Notes: a model not told the origin generated them from the letters alone. A DNA stretch of 64,000 bases from Clostridium sp. AM30-24 (GCF_003480435.1 NZ_QUJB01000008.1:62001-126000), one strand, 5' to 3'; shown: positions 25,892 to 36,214, counted from the stretch's first letter. Numbers and translations: made by a program.

Positions 25892-26464
25892 TTGACAACC
25901 GAAGAAAAGTTACAGCATTTTGAAAACATCTGCACAGGCGACGCATTAAAAAAATACGAGCAGGCAGTCTCTGATTATACCGCTTATGAGGAAAAGATCC
26001 TGAACGAGCATAAAGAAAACGCCAGAAAGCAGGCAGCATTGCAGATCGCTGCCGAAAAAGAGCGGATCGCACGGGAAACCAACAAAAACCTGTCCTTAGG
26101 CCAGATCGAGATCCGCCGTTCCTATAGCAGAAAAGATGAGGAACTCCGCGGGAAAGTCTTCTCCGAGCTTCGCGACAGACTGGCGCGGTTCATGGAGACC
26201 CCGAAATATGATGCACTCTTGGAGGCGCAGATCAAAAAAGAAAAAGCATTTGCAGGATCCAGTGAGATCCACATCTATATCGACCCGTCCGACAAGGAAA
26301 AGCAGAATCTTTTATCCTTAAGGACCGACTGTGACATCCGCGTCAGCCAGTACCCGTTTCTCGGCGGCACGCGGGCCGTCATCGCCTCGAAAAATATCCT
26401 GATCGATAACTCCTTTGAGACGAAGCTCAAAGAAGCTGAACAGGACTTCCAGTTCTCACTGTAA
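25892..26464 (+). CDS. ntpE: V-type ATPase subunit E (peripheral stalk)
   Basis: The protein of about 190 residues has a long N-terminal charged helix and a mixed C-terminal domain ending in KNILIDNSFETKLKEAEQDFQFSL, typical of stalk subunit E, which pairs with the coiled-coil subunit encoded first in the operon. The likely start is a TTG at 25892, because AAGGAGG lies eight nucleotides before it. A GTG at 25883 overlaps that site and cannot use it. Position between subunits F and A matches known V-type operons. Confidence 0.88.
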   Translation: MTTEEKLQHFENICTGDALKKYEQAVSDYTAYEEKILNEHKENARKQAALQIAAEKERIARETNKNLSLGQIEIRRSYSRKDEELRGKVFSELRDRLARFMETPKYDALLEAQIKKEKAFAGSSEIHIYIDPSDKEKQNLLSLRTDCDIRVSQYPFLGGTRAVIASKNILIDNSFETKLKEAEQDFQFSL

Positions 26465-26551
26465 CTGTGCGATACGTTTCCGCGGGCAGCGCGGTACATG
26501 CGCAGACCTGCCGGCCAGTTACTTTTTATAACATTTTTGGAGGAAATCAAC

Positions 26552-28318
26552 ATGGCTGCAAAAGGCACAATTTACGGGATCAACGGCCCGATCGTCTATA
26601 TTGCCGGTGATTCCGGTTTTCAGATGAATGAGATGGTCTACGTCGGAGAGGCAAACCTCGTCGGCGAGGTCATCGGACTGACCTCCGAACGCACAACGAT
26701 CGAGGTCTATGAGGAGACCACAGGTCTGAAGCCCGGAGAGCCGGTCACAGGAACAGGAGCTCCTGTCTCCGTCACACTTGCCCCCGGCATTATCACAAAT
26801 ATTTTTGATGGAATCGAACGTCCGTTAGCCGCTATCAAAAAATCAAGCGGCTATTATATTGACCGCGGTGTTCATGTAACATCCCTTGATACAGAAAAGA
26901 AATGGCAGACCCACATGACCGTAAAGCGCGGTGATCATGTCTACGGCGGCACCATCATCGCGGAGGTCCCGGAGACGAGAGCCATTACCCATAAAGTCAT
27001 GATCCCGCCGGATCTGGAGGGCGATGTCCTCTCCGTTGTCTCCGACGGTGAATATACGATCAATGATACACTGCTCACGATCATGACAAAGGACGGAGCG
27101 GAAAAAGCGATCACTATGACACAGAAATGGCCGATCCGCATCCCGCGTCCGACCGTAAAGCGCTATCCGGCTTCCAAACCGCTGATCACAGGACAGCGTA
27201 TCCTTGACACCCTGTTCCCGCTCGCAAAGGGCGGCACGGCGGCGATCCCGGGCGGATTCGGTACCGGAAAGACCATGACCCAGCACCAGATCGCCAAGTG
27301 GTCCGACGCTGATATCATCATCTACATCGGCTGCGGCGAGCGAGGCAACGAGATGACACAGGTTCTGGAGGAGTTTAGCGAGCTGATCGACCCGAAGAGC
27401 GGAAATCCACTGATGGAACGGACTACTCTGATCGCCAATACCTCCAACATGCCGGTTGCCGCCCGTGAGGCAAGTCTTTACTCCGGCCTGACACTTGCAG
27501 AATACTACCGCGACATGGGATACAACGTAGCGATCATGGCAGACTCCACCTCCCGTTGGGCAGAGGCTCTCCGTGAGCTCTCCGGCCGTCTGGAGGAAAT
27601 GCCGGCCGAGGAAGGTTTCCCGGCTTATCTGGCATCCCGGCTGTCCCAGTTCTATGAGCGTGCCGGAATGGTCCAGAACTTAAACGGAACGGAAGGTTCC
27701 GTATCCATCATCGGAGCCGTATCCCCGCAGGGCGGCGATTTCTCCGAGCCGGTCACACAGAACACCAAGCGTTTCGTCCGTTGCTTCTGGGGACTTGATA
27801 AGAACCTCGCCTACGCGAGACACTTCCCGGCGATCCAATGGCTGACCAGCTACTCGGAATACCTCACGGATCTTTCTTCCTGGTACTCTGAGCATGTGGA
27901 TAAAAACTTTGTCAATTACCGTAACCAGCTCGTCACGATCCTGAATCAGGAAAGCAGCCTGATGGAGATCGTAAAACTGATCGGATCCGATGTTCTCCCT
28001 GATGACCAGAAGCTCGTCCTCGAGATCGCCAAGGTTATCCGTCTCGGTTTCCTTCAGCAGAACGCTTTCCATAAGGAAGATACCTGCGTTCCGCTGAAAA
28101 AGCAGTTCAAGATGATGGAGATCATCCTTTATCTCTATAAAAAATCCCGTGCCCTCGTTGCCATGGGCATGCCGGTATCCGTCCTCAAAGAAGAAAAGAT
28201 CTTTGAGAAGATCATTGCCATCAAATATGACGTCCCGAACGACCGTCTCGACATGTTTGACGACTATAAGAAGCAGATCGATGACTTCTACAATTCCGTC
28301 ATCGAGCGCAACGCATAA
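26552..28318 (+). CDS. ntpA: V-type ATPase catalytic subunit A
   Basis: The 588-residue subunit binds and hydrolyses (or makes) ATP in the A3B3 head. The P-loop GGFGTGKT lies near residues 232-240, and the catalytic-glutamate segment [13 protein letters not shown] follows near 260. The non-homologous insertion characteristic of A subunits precedes the P-loop. [22 protein letters not shown] sequence and the C-terminal helical domain are present. The start [15 protein letters not shown] has TTGGAGG six nucleotides upstream; an ATG eighteen codons earlier does not. Subunit B follows 14 nt later. Confidence 0.97.
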   Translation: MAAKGTIYGINGPIVYIAGDSGFQMNEMVYVGEANLVGEVIGLTSERTTIEVYEETTGLKPGEPVTGTGAPVSVTLAPGIITNIFDGIERPLAAIKKSSGYYIDRGVHVTSLDTEKKWQTHMTVKRGDHVYGGTIIAEVPETRAITHKVMIPPDLEGDVLSVVSDGEYTINDTLLTIMTKDGAEKAITMTQKWPIRIPRPTVKRYPASKPLITGQRILDTLFPLAKGGTAAIPGGFGTGKTMTQHQIAKWSDADIIIYIGCGERGNEMTQVLEEFSELIDPKSGNPLMERTTLIANTSNMPVAAREASLYSGLTLAEYYRDMGYNVAIMADSTSRWAEALRELSGRLEEMPAEEGFPAYLASRLSQFYERAGMVQNLNGTEGSVSIIGAVSPQGGDFSEPVTQNTKRFVRCFWGLDKNLAYARHFPAIQWLTSYSEYLTDLSSWYSEHVDKNFVNYRNQLVTILNQESSLMEIVKLIGSDVLPDDQKLVLEIAKVIRLGFLQQNAFHKEDTCVPLKKQFKMMEIILYLYKKSRALVAMGMPVSVLKEEKIFEKIIAIKYDVPNDRLDMFDDYKKQIDDFYNSVIERNA

Positions 28319-28332
28319 GGAGGCAGATCACA

Positions 28333-29730
28333 ATGGCAGTCGAATATCTTGGCCTTAGTTCCTTAAACGGCCCTCTTGCCGTCCTCGAAGGCGTTTCCGG
28401 GGCATCTTATGATGAAATCGTGGAAATGACCGTCGACGGAAAAGAAAAGAAGCTCGGACGCATTATCGAGGCGTACGAGGATAAAGCCGTGATCCAGGTG
28501 TTTGAGAGCACCGGAAACATGGCATTGAAAAACACTCATACCCGTCTCACCGGACATCCGATGGAGATCGGCGTCTCCGCCGATATGTTAGGCCGTACCT
28601 TTGACGGTCTGGGAAATCCCATCGACGGTCTGGGACCGATCTTAGCTGATAAAAAACTGGATGTAAACGGAAAGCCGTTAAACCCGGTGGCCCGTGAATA
28701 TCCGCGTAACTACATCCGTACCGGTATCTCCGCCATTGACGGTTTGATGACCCTGATCCGCGGACAGAAGCTCCCGATCTTCTCCGGAAACGGACTTCCC
28801 CACGACCAGCTGGCAGCACAGATCGTCATGCAGTCCTCTCTGGGAGACAATTCCGATGAAAAGTTCGCCGTCGTATTCGCAGCTATGGGCGTCAAGTACG
28901 ATGTTGCCGAATACTTTGAACGTACCTTCCGCGAGAGCGGCGTTCTGGACCATGTTGCCATGTTTATTAATCTTGCAAATGACCCGGTCGTCGAGCGTCT
29001 GATCACACCGAAGGTTGCCCTCACAGTTGCCGAATACCTCGCATTTGAAAAAGGCATGCATATCCTGGTCATCCTGACGGATATGACCTCCTACGCTGAG
29101 GCGCTGCGTGAGGTCTCCTCCTCAAAGGGCGAGATCCCGTCCCGTAAGGGATATCCGGGATACTTATACAGTGATCTGGCATCTCTCTATGAGCGCGCCG
29201 GAATCGTCGCTGGAGTCAACGGATCTGTCACACAGATCCCGATCCTTACCATGCCGAACGATGATATCACCCACCCGATCCCGGACCTTACCGGTTACAT
29301 CACAGAAGGGCAGATCGTTCTGGACCGCAACTTAAACGGTCAATCCATCTACCCGCCGATCAGCGTGCTTCCGTCCCTGTCCCGTCTTATGAAGGACGGC
29401 ATCGGTGAGGGATTTACCCGTGAAGATCATCAGGATGTGGCAAACCAGCTGTTTTCCTGCTACGCAAAGGTGGGCGACGCGAGAGCCCTCGCATCTGTTA
29501 TCGGTGAAGATGAGCTCTCCCCGATCGATAAAAAATATCTGGAATTCGGCCGGGAATTTGAAAAACGGTTCATCGGACAGGATATCCATGACAATCGTAC
29601 CATCATCGACACCTTAAACATCGGCTGGGAGCTTTTAGGACTTCTTCCGCGAGAAGAGCTCGACCGTATTGACACAAAGATCTTAGACAAGTATTATAAA
29701 CCTGCAGACGCCGCTTCAGACGCTTCATAA
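28333..29730 (+). CDS. ntpB: V-type ATPase regulatory subunit B
   Basis: The 465-residue non-catalytic partner of subunit A alternates with it in the head. It has the family core [29 protein letters not shown] sequence around residue 135 and no P-loop lysine, as expected for B. The segments [18 protein letters not shown] and [15 protein letters not shown] follow. AAGGAGG precedes the ATG. It lies 14 nt after subunit A and 12 nt before subunit D. Length and motif order are normal. Confidence 0.97.
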   Translation: MAVEYLGLSSLNGPLAVLEGVSGASYDEIVEMTVDGKEKKLGRIIEAYEDKAVIQVFESTGNMALKNTHTRLTGHPMEIGVSADMLGRTFDGLGNPIDGLGPILADKKLDVNGKPLNPVAREYPRNYIRTGISAIDGLMTLIRGQKLPIFSGNGLPHDQLAAQIVMQSSLGDNSDEKFAVVFAAMGVKYDVAEYFERTFRESGVLDHVAMFINLANDPVVERLITPKVALTVAEYLAFEKGMHILVILTDMTSYAEALREVSSSKGEIPSRKGYPGYLYSDLASLYERAGIVAGVNGSVTQIPILTMPNDDITHPIPDLTGYITEGQIVLDRNLNGQSIYPPISVLPSLSRLMKDGIGEGFTREDHQDVANQLFSCYAKVGDARALASVIGEDELSPIDKKYLEFGREFEKRFIGQDIHDNRTIIDTLNIGWELLGLLPREELDRIDTKILDKYYKPADAASDAS

Positions 29731-29742
29731 GGAGGGGATCTC

Positions 29743-30363
29743 ATGAATCCGAACACATTCCCCACCAAGGGAAATCTGATCCTTGCGAAAAACTCCCTCG
29801 CCCTTGCGACTCAGGGGTACGGACTGATGGATAAAAAGAGGAACATCTTGCTGCGGGAGCTTATGGGCCTGATCGATCAGGCAAAAGCGATCCAGTCCGA
29901 GATCGATTCCACTTTTACCGCCGCCTACAGGGCACTCCAGAAGGCCAATATCGAGATGGGAATCCACTATGTGGAGGAGATCGCAGGTTCACTTCCCGTC
30001 ACGGATGATATCCGGATCAAGGCGCGCAGCATCATGGGAACGGAGATCCCGCTTGTCGAGTATACACCGTCAAAAGATGAAAAACCGCCTTATTCGTTTT
30101 ACAGCACCAGCGATTCGCTGGACGAGGCGCGGATCGCCTTCGAGCGCGTGAAGGAACTGACCGCAGACCTCGCAACCGTGGAGACATCCGCCTACCGTCT
30201 TGCCGAGAGCATTAAGAAGACCCAGAAGCGGGCCAATGCACTAAAGAACATCACGATCCCGTCATACCAGGCACTTGTGAAGGACATCACCAACGCCCTG
30301 GAGGAAAAGGACCGCGAGGAGTTCACAAGACTAAAAGTAATCAAACGGAGTACCACGAAATGA
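29743..30363 (+). CDS. ntpD: V-type ATPase subunit D (central shaft)
   Basis: The 206-residue protein is the long antiparallel coiled coil that turns inside the A3B3 head. The start region PTKGNLILAKNSLALATQGYGLMDKKRNILLREL and the end KTQKRANALKNITIPSYQALVKDI with a trailing basic tail are diagnostic. AAGGAGG precedes the ATG. Its last codons overlap the start of the next gene by four nucleotides. Confidence 0.96.
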   Translation: MNPNTFPTKGNLILAKNSLALATQGYGLMDKKRNILLRELMGLIDQAKAIQSEIDSTFTAAYRALQKANIEMGIHYVEEIAGSLPVTDDIRIKARSIMGTEIPLVEYTPSKDEKPPYSFYSTSDSLDEARIAFERVKELTADLATVETSAYRLAESIKKTQKRANALKNITIPSYQALVKDITNALEEKDREEFTRLKVIKRSTTK

Positions 30364-31082
30364 CAAAACAAGCAACGGCCATTACTTATGCCGCCGGGAT
30401 CTTTACCGCGTTCTGGCTGATCATCGCGTTCCTTATCACATCCGTGGAGGCAGTCACCTACTGGACGCCAGGATATTATGAGAAAGAATACACGAAATAT
30501 CAGGTTCTGAATGATCTTCCTGAGATGACCATGGATGATCTTTTAGACGTTACCGATGAAATGATGGCATTTCTTCGCGGAAAGCGTGAAAACCTTCACG
30601 TATACACCACCATGGGCGGGGAATACCGGGAATTCTTCAATGACCGGGAGATTGCCCATATGGAGGACGTGCAGGGACTCTTCATCGGCGGATTATGGCT
30701 TCGCCGGATCGGAATTCTGATCACCCTATGCTTCGCGTCCCTGGCTTATTTCTGGGGGCATAAGAGCTCAGAGCGGACCGCGGCGTTAAAACGCCTGATC
30801 CCGAAGTCCCTCTGCATCGGCACCGGCGCAGTCTTTGCCGTGGCTTTAGTTTTGATCGGCATTATATCCACAGACTTCACGAAATATTTTATTGTTTTCC
30901 ACAAAATCTTTTTCAACAATGATCTGTGGGTCCTCGATCCACGCACCGATATGCTCATCAACATCGTTCCGGAAGGTTTCTTTTTCGATACCGCCGCCCG
31001 GATCGCGATGGTGTTTGCGGTGATCGTTGGGATGTTTTTTGTTGGGAATCTGGTTGTGTATAAACGTGCTGACAGATCTTAA
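30360..31082 (+). CDS. TIGR01906/DUF1461-type integral membrane protein
   Basis: The 240-residue protein has a first transmembrane helix at residues 10-30, an extracytoplasmic loop of about 80 residues, then helices near 120-140, 150-175 and 215-235. The pattern with VLNDLPEMTMDDLLDVTDEMMAFLRG and HMEDVQGLF matches the TIGR01906 family of clostridial membrane proteins of unknown function. It overlaps the subunit D stop by four nucleotides (ATGA), so it is cotranscribed and probably translationally coupled with the ATPase. Whether it assists the ATPase or merely shares the transcript is unknown. Confidence 0.85.
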   Translation: MTKQATAITYAAGIFTAFWLIIAFLITSVEAVTYWTPGYYEKEYTKYQVLNDLPEMTMDDLLDVTDEMMAFLRGKRENLHVYTTMGGEYREFFNDREIAHMEDVQGLFIGGLWLRRIGILITLCFASLAYFWGHKSSERTAALKRLIPKSLCIGTGAVFAVALVLIGIISTDFTKYFIVFHKIFFNNDLWVLDPRTDMLINIVPEGFFFDTAARIAMVFAVIVGMFFVGNLVVYKRADRS

Positions 31083-31107
31083 CCTCATCAACCAAAAACA
31101 TATACTA

Positions 31108-31148
31108 CCAAAAACGCCGCTGCCTTTTTCTGGTAGCGGCGCTTTTGG
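31108..31148. terminator. Bidirectional terminator after the ATPase operon
   Basis: The arms CCAAAAACGCCGCTGCC and GGTAGCGGCGCTTTTGG (31108-31148) form a long GC-rich stem with A-rich and T-rich flanks. It lies between the convergent membrane protein and short-chain dehydrogenase genes. Confidence 0.85.
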
Positions 31149-31155
31149 ATCTCTA

Positions 31156-31929
31156 TTAACTTCTCATATAACAGCCGCCGTTTACATCCAACACAGCGCC
31201 TGTTACATAATTTGCCTCATCCGATGCAAGATATACACAGGCATAACCGATATCCTCACATGTTCCAAGACGCTTTACACAGGAAATATCGATTGCTTTT
31301 TGAAGGCGTTCCGGATTTCCTGTAACAAGAATCGCCTCAAGAGTCTCTGTCATATGGGTTCCCGGTGCAACACAGTTGACGGTAATTCCATCAAGAGCAA
31401 CAGAGCGGGCAAGGGTTCGGGCAAATCCCTGCTGTGCAGCTTTCGCCGATGCGTAATGGACCTGTCCAAACAGTGCTCCCTGCTGCCCCACCATGGATGA
31501 GATCATAATGATCCTGCCATGTTTCTGCTTCCGCATGATTGGTACTGCGTATTTACTGCATAAGAATCCGCTGTCAATATCTGTATTCAGTACCCGATGC
31601 CACTCATCAAATGTCAGGTCATCAATATTGTAGTTGCTGTTGATTCCCGCATTATTGACCAGAATGTCCAAGCGGCCAAATTTCTGGAGGATCGCATCCA
31701 TCATCGCAAATACTGCTTCCTCTTTGCTGACATCTGCTTGAATAACAAGCGCCGTTTTTCCTTTGCCGCGCGCATAATCAGCTACTTTCTCTGCTTTTTT
31801 CTTTGAACTCTCAGACACATAGTTGATTACCACATCCGCTCCCGCGTCTGCCATACAGCGCGCTATTGCCGCTCCTAATCCCTGTGAAGAGCCCGTAACA
31901 AGTGCTACTTTTCCTGTTAGATCAAACAT
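31156..31929 (-). CDS. Short-chain dehydrogenase/reductase (SDR)
   Basis: This 257-residue NAD(P)-dependent oxidoreductase has the cofactor motif TGSSQGLG at residues 12-19, the structural NNAG near 90, and the catalytic YASAKAA (YxxxK) near 155. The end YVTGAVLDVNGG is typical of classical SDRs. It is the last gene of the minus-strand sugar-acid operon, 27 nt after a galactonate-dehydratase-like gene. Oxidation or reduction of a sugar acid or its keto-deoxy product is therefore the likely role; annotation as 3-oxoacyl-ACP reductase would be generic. GGAGGC precedes the ATG. Confidence 0.9.
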   Translation of the reverse strand: MFDLTGKVALVTGSSQGLGAAIARCMADAGADVVINYVSESSKKKAEKVADYARGKGKTALVIQADVSKEEAVFAMMDAILQKFGRLDILVNNAGINSNYNIDDLTFDEWHRVLNTDIDSGFLCSKYAVPIMRKQKHGRIIMISSMVGQQGALFGQVHYASAKAAQQGFARTLARSVALDGITVNCVAPGTHMTETLEAILVTGNPERLQKAIDISCVKRLGTCEDIGYACVYLASDEANYVTGAVLDVNGGCYMRS

Positions 31930-31956
31930 ATAGATGCCTCCTCTAAAATTTCTGAT

Positions 31957-33111
31957 TTACCAGTCCGCTACACTGCCGTCTTCATGAAAAAGATGCGGTG
32001 TATCCCACGTTCCATCAAACTGTAGACCCTTCAATGCATCCTCATCAACTTCAATGCCAAGTCCAGGTCCATCCGGAATTCGGATACAGCCATCTGATTC
32101 AATCTTAAACGGCTTTTTCAGAATTCCTACTCCCAGATCTTCATGTCCTGGCATTCCCGGATGTTCCTGTGCTAATAAATTCGGCACTGAAGCGTCTAAC
32201 TGTAGACATGCCGCCAGAGAGACCGGTCCAAGAGGATTATGCGGTGCGATCTGCATATAATAGGTTTCGGCCATCGCCGCAATTTTTCTTGCCTCAAAAA
32301 TACCACCACAATGACACAGGTCAGGCTGTACAACGGACACTGCCTGCTTTTCGATCAGTTCCCGGAATCCCCATTTCGTAAATAGCCGTTCGCCTGCCGC
32401 AATTGGAATATCTGTACTGCGAGACACCCGGACCATCTCATCCACATTCTCGGGTAAAACCGGTTCCTCAACAAACAATGGATAATAAGGTTCCAGCGCT
32501 TTTAACAGGCGTATCGACATAGCCGGACTCACACGGCCATGAAAATCGATCGCTATATCCACCTTTTTTCCTACTCGTTCCCGAATAGCGGTAAAGCGCT
32601 CAACCACTTTATCTACCATCTCCATGTTATCAATTGGCTTAATTGGGGGAATGATGGAATATTTCATAACTGTAAATCCATCTTTCAAACGCTGATCCGT
32701 AATCTTCAGCATATCCGGAATGGGGTAATCTCCGGCAATCGCTGTAGGTTTCAAATGTCCATATACCCGGACTCTGTCCCGGCAGGATCCACCAAGCATC
32801 TGGTATATCGGCATATTATAATATTTGCCCTTGATATCCCACAATGCCATCTCGATTCCTGATATCGCGCTACATAGGATAGGGCCGCCGCGATAAAAAG
32901 TACCGCGATACATCATCTGCCATAAGTGTTCGATCTTCATCGGATCCGCGCCAATTAAGATCGGGCGGAACTCATTGACCGCTGTTTCAACCGTCCGCGC
33001 CCGTCCTTCAACGACCGGCTCTCCCCATCCTGTAATTCCTTCATCTGTCTCAATCTTTAAGAACATCCACCTTGGACGCAGATGGATCATCTTCAGATCC
33101 GTAATTTTCAT
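31957..33111 (-). CDS. Enolase-superfamily sugar-acid dehydratase (galactonate dehydratase-like)
   Basis: The 384-residue protein belongs to the mandelate racemase group and closely follows E. coli DgoD in pattern: FLKIETDEGITGWGE near the start and the DxH acid/base pair in DFHGR near residue 187. The metal ligands lie in VEEPVLPE and AAGERLFT, and the catalytic histidine in QIAPHNPLGP near residue 290. It would dehydrate D-galactonate or a stereoisomer to a 2-keto-3-deoxy acid. It lies 38 nt after a related dehydratase and before the SDR gene. Exact sugar configuration cannot be read by eye. Confidence 0.9.
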   Translation of the reverse strand: MKITDLKMIHLRPRWMFLKIETDEGITGWGEPVVEGRARTVETAVNEFRPILIGADPMKIEHLWQMMYRGTFYRGGPILCSAISGIEMALWDIKGKYYNMPIYQMLGGSCRDRVRVYGHLKPTAIAGDYPIPDMLKITDQRLKDGFTVMKYSIIPPIKPIDNMEMVDKVVERFTAIRERVGKKVDIAIDFHGRVSPAMSIRLLKALEPYYPLFVEEPVLPENVDEMVRVSRSTDIPIAAGERLFTKWGFRELIEKQAVSVVQPDLCHCGGIFEARKIAAMAETYYMQIAPHNPLGPVSLAACLQLDASVPNLLAQEHPGMPGHEDLGVGILKKPFKIESDGCIRIPDGPGLGIEVDEDALKGLQFDGTWDTPHLFHEDGSVADW

Positions 33112-33149
33112 GTCCTCACCTCTAATACAAAACTATGTTAATCAGAACA

Positions 33150-34322
33150 TCAAATGCCTTCAAAATAGAAACTCGTTTGATCCTTCGGACGAACATTGGT
33201 AAGTGTTCCTTTGTAATGACGGAGATCGACCGGCTGGAACGGATACTTTCTACAGTTTTCCTCGTTTAACTCAAGTCCCAATCCGACTCCCTCCGGTATA
33301 TATATCTGACCACGATCAAATACGACCCGTTCATTCGTCAATTCCCTCCTCCAGCTGACATCGGTCAAGCAGATCTCCAGGATCCGGAATCCTGTCAGGC
33401 TGGCCGCGAGATGCAGCGTTGCGGCATTAGCTACCGGTCCACTGGGATTATGCGGCGCTAATGCGATATAACACGTCTCCGCCATCGCTGCCATTTTTCG
33501 AATTGCTGAAATACCTCCACAGTGGCTGACATCTGGCTGGGCATAATCTGCGCAGCCTTTTTCCAGAAATTCCCGGAACTGATTCAAGCTGTAGATGCGC
33601 TCACCTCCGGCAATGGGAACCGGTGATTTTCGATGGACCTCTGCCAGCGCATCCAAATTATCCGGCGGTGTCGGTTCCTCAAAAAACATAGGTGCAAATG
33701 TCTTCAGCTCATTTGCGATCTTAATTCCCGTCGCAATATCAAACCTGCCATGTCCTTCAATTAAAAGATCGACATTCTTTCCAACTGCGCCGCGGACAGC
33801 CTCTACAATCTCTAACGATCTGTGAAGCTCCGCACTTGATATATTCATATATGCCTTTCCAAATGGATCCCACTTTAGCGCAGTAATCCCCAATGATACT
33901 GCTTTCTTCGCAGCCTGCGCGAATTCTTCCGGTGTTTTTGCACCCGCGAACCACACATTTGCGTACATGCGTATACTTTCTCTCACTTTTCCGCCCAGCA
34001 TCTCATAGACAGGTACTCCGCAGATCTTCGCCTTGATATCCCAAAGTGCGATGTCAACCGCAGAGAGCGCACTCTGCAATACAGGACCTACCCGCCAATA
34101 GGAATCTCTATATAATTCATGGTCGATTCGTTCTACTTCTCTGGGATCTTGTCCGATAAGGACCCGCTTGATATCTTCGATTGCCCCCAACAGGGCATGT
34201 TCCTTATACTCGAGTGTTCCCTCTCCGATCCCGCTCACACCTTCGTCCGTTTCAATTTTGATAAAAACGAAGTTGGTTCTATAAGTAAAAACATTGAATG
34301 TCTTGATATTCGTTATTTTCAT
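33150..34322 (-). CDS. Second enolase-superfamily sugar-acid dehydratase
   Basis: The 390-residue protein has the same fold and order as its neighbour: FIKIETDEGVSGIGE, FFEEPTPPD, AGGERIYS and ALAPHNPSGP. The DxH position reads EGHGR instead of DFHGR, so the first acidic residue is glutamate. The two proteins are clearly diverged, which suggests different stereoisomers of a sugar acid instead of simple redundancy. AGAGGGG precedes the ATG. It lies 14 nt after the metallo-hydrolase gene in the TRAP operon. It is a dehydratase or epimerase of an aldonate or uronate; the substrate is unresolved. Confidence 0.88.
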   Translation of the reverse strand: MKITNIKTFNVFTYRTNFVFIKIETDEGVSGIGEGTLEYKEHALLGAIEDIKRVLIGQDPREVERIDHELYRDSYWRVGPVLQSALSAVDIALWDIKAKICGVPVYEMLGGKVRESIRMYANVWFAGAKTPEEFAQAAKKAVSLGITALKWDPFGKAYMNISSAELHRSLEIVEAVRGAVGKNVDLLIEGHGRFDIATGIKIANELKTFAPMFFEEPTPPDNLDALAEVHRKSPVPIAGGERIYSLNQFREFLEKGCADYAQPDVSHCGGISAIRKMAAMAETCYIALAPHNPSGPVANAATLHLAASLTGFRILEICLTDVSWRRELTNERVVFDRGQIYIPEGVGLGLELNEENCRKYPFQPVDLRHYKGTLTNVRPKDQTSFYFEGI

Positions 34323-34336
34323 TTACAGGCCCCTCT

Positions 34337-35047
34337 TTACAACATATATTCCCGATAATGATCCGGAATTCTAATAATACCGCGCTCTTTTTCATCGAAA
34401 GCATTGATAAATTCTGAGACATTACACCCGTATTCCTTAAACATATCCCAATGCATCGGATACACAGTTTTTGGCCTCAGCTCTCTGGTTAATCTTGCCG
34501 CGTCGACCGCATTCATATTGTATCCCTGGCCATTAATCGGAAGAAGCAACGCATCTGCGTTACGCGGCAGATCAATGAGAAGCTTCTTATGATACATTGT
34601 ATCGCCCGTATGACAGATCACTTTGCTGTCACCTTCGATCGTCACACCAATTGGGCGCTCATCAGAATGCGCAGCATATGTGGAAATAAAGCGAACTCCC
34701 CGCAGTGTAATTTCTATATCACAATCAAAAAGCATATAATCCTGGGGATTCTTTTCATATCGTTTACGAAGTACATCCAGTACATTCAACGGTGCCAATA
34801 CCGCAATCTTTCCATTTTTTTCCACGATTCGATTGATCGTCTCCACATCCGTATGGTCCCCATGCAGATGTGTTAGGATCAAAACATCCACATGATTTAA
34901 AACTTCATCATTGATTGGGATCTGCCGCTTAAAACTGTCCCCTTTTTCCTTTTGGAGAGAATCAGATAAATACGGATCGATCACAATTGTCAGTCCGTTT
35001 TCAGTTCTCAGACGATATCCCGCTTGCCCCAGCCACATGATTTTCAT
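34337..35047 (-). CDS. Metallo-beta-lactamase-fold hydrolase, UlaG-like
   Basis: The 236-residue protein carries the metal-binding THLHGDHTD near residue 60, a second histidine in YAAHSDERP, and the CHTGDTMYHK segment near 145. Its length and the opening MKIMWLGQAGYRLRTENG resemble UlaG-type lactonases, which open sugar-acid lactones such as L-ascorbate 6-phosphate. In this operon a lactonase for an aldono- or uronolactone feeding the dehydratases would make sense. It follows the TRAP binding-protein gene after a 90-nt gap containing a three-tier hairpin. AAGAGG precedes the ATG. Confidence 0.85.
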   Translation of the reverse strand: MKIMWLGQAGYRLRTENGLTIVIDPYLSDSLQKEKGDSFKRQIPINDEVLNHVDVLILTHLHGDHTDVETINRIVEKNGKIAVLAPLNVLDVLRKRYEKNPQDYMLFDCDIEITLRGVRFISTYAAHSDERPIGVTIEGDSKVICHTGDTMYHKKLLIDLPRNADALLLPINGQGYNMNAVDAARLTRELRPKTVYPMHWDMFKEYGCNVSEFINAFDEKERGIIRIPDHYREYML

Positions 35048-35063
35048 TTTAGGCCTCTTTTCT

Positions 35064-35114
35064 GACTGGACTTATCAGCATCCTCTGCTGTTTACAGAGC
35101 ATGCTGACCCAGTC
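35064..35114 (-). other. Three-tier hairpin downstream of the TRAP binding-protein gene
   Basis: Stacked stems GACTGG/CCAGTC (35064-35069, 35109-35114), TCAGCAT/ATGCTGA (35075-35081, 35101-35107) and CTCTG/CAGAG (35083-35087, 35095-35099) form one long arm. No T-run follows on minus. Such hairpins after binding-protein genes usually protect the upstream mRNA or lower downstream expression. Confidence 0.6.
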
Positions 35115-35137
35115 TGTAGGAATCTGATTATCAAAAA

Positions 35138-36214
35138 CTATTTTTTATTTACGATTGCGAGTGTATCATTCAACAGATCCGTATATCCACCGCTCTCAGC
35201 CGATTTTGTCCAGTACGGAGTAAACAGGTCGATCAGTTCCTGACGGTCTTCAAATTCAGTGATCGTACAGCCGGCATCCTTAAGTTTCTGTTCATAGCTG
35301 TTTTCACCATCGATAACTTTCTGATTCAGATCTCCCTGGCACTCAGCCCAGGTATCTTTCATTAATTTCTGTGTATCCGGACTCAGGCTATTCCATTTAT
35401 CAGCATTGATGATCGGTCCAATAATGGAGATCATATGGTGTGACAGGCAGATATTGTTTCCAAGTGTATAGAATCCCTGTGTATAGAAAGCTTCCAGACC
35501 AGATTCGATTCCATCTACCATACCGGACTGCATCGCAGTATATGCCTCAGACCACGGAACAACGGTCGGGCTCATTCCCAGTGTTTCAAATGTGTCAAGA
35601 TAGATCTGCGCTCCCGGGGAACGTAATTTATAGTTTTTACAATCCGCGACGGTACGGATCGGAGTCTTTGTGCACATGCTTCTGAAACCATTCCACGTCC
35701 ATCCTAACGGTACGATTCCTAACTGTTCCTCCGCCAAGCTGTCTAATTTCTGTCCCACATCTCCGTACAATACCTCCCCAGCTGTATCGTAAGAATCAAA
35801 TAGGAACGGCAGACAGGTCAGAGTATACGCGCTCATGGAGTTTGATAACTGTGAGGTATCTCCCAGGCACATATCCAGTGTTCCAAGCTTGACGGCATCC
35901 TCAGCGTCTGTGGAATTATAAAGAGACGCAGCCGGATAAATATCGATCGTAATCGCGCCACCAGACCTTTCCTTCAGCATGTCCGCCCATTCCGTTAAGG
36001 CCACATGGATCGGCTGGTCCACTGCGTTATGATGGGAAAGTTTTAATGTGACGGTGTCATATGTAGGAGCCGCATCAGCTGCAGCCGTAGACTCAGCCGC
36101 CGCAGCCTTCGTTTCATCAGCTTTTGTTTCTGTAGACGTACTGGAAGTACTGCCGCAGGCTGCCAGTGACAGACACATAACAGGAGTTAACAGCATAGCG
36201 ATCATTTTTTTCAT
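35138..36214 (-). CDS. TRAP transporter substrate-binding lipoprotein (DctP family)
   Basis: The 358-residue extracytoplasmic receptor captures a carboxylate for the TRAP permease. It starts MKKMIAMLLTPVMCLSLAACG, a lipoprotein signal with cysteine in LAAC. A Thr/Ala/Glu-rich stretch follows, then the DctP domain with LKLSHHNAVDQPIH, GAITIDIYPAASL and the ligand-contacting arginine in NYKLRSPG near residue 195. The start has GGAGG eight nucleotides upstream. The permease genes dctM and dctQ precede it in the operon. Dehydratase neighbours point to a sugar acid such as an aldonate or uronate as ligand. Confidence 0.93.
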   Translation of the reverse strand: MKKMIAMLLTPVMCLSLAACGSTSSTSTETKADETKAAAAESTAAADAAPTYDTVTLKLSHHNAVDQPIHVALTEWADMLKERSGGAITIDIYPAASLYNSTDAEDAVKLGTLDMCLGDTSQLSNSMSAYTLTCLPFLFDSYDTAGEVLYGDVGQKLDSLAEEQLGIVPLGWTWNGFRSMCTKTPIRTVADCKNYKLRSPGAQIYLDTFETLGMSPTVVPWSEAYTAMQSGMVDGIESGLEAFYTQGFYTLGNNICLSHHMISIIGPIINADKWNSLSPDTQKLMKDTWAECQGDLNQKVIDGENSYEQKLKDAGCTITEFEDRQELIDLFTPYWTKSAESGGYTDLLNDTLAIVNKK

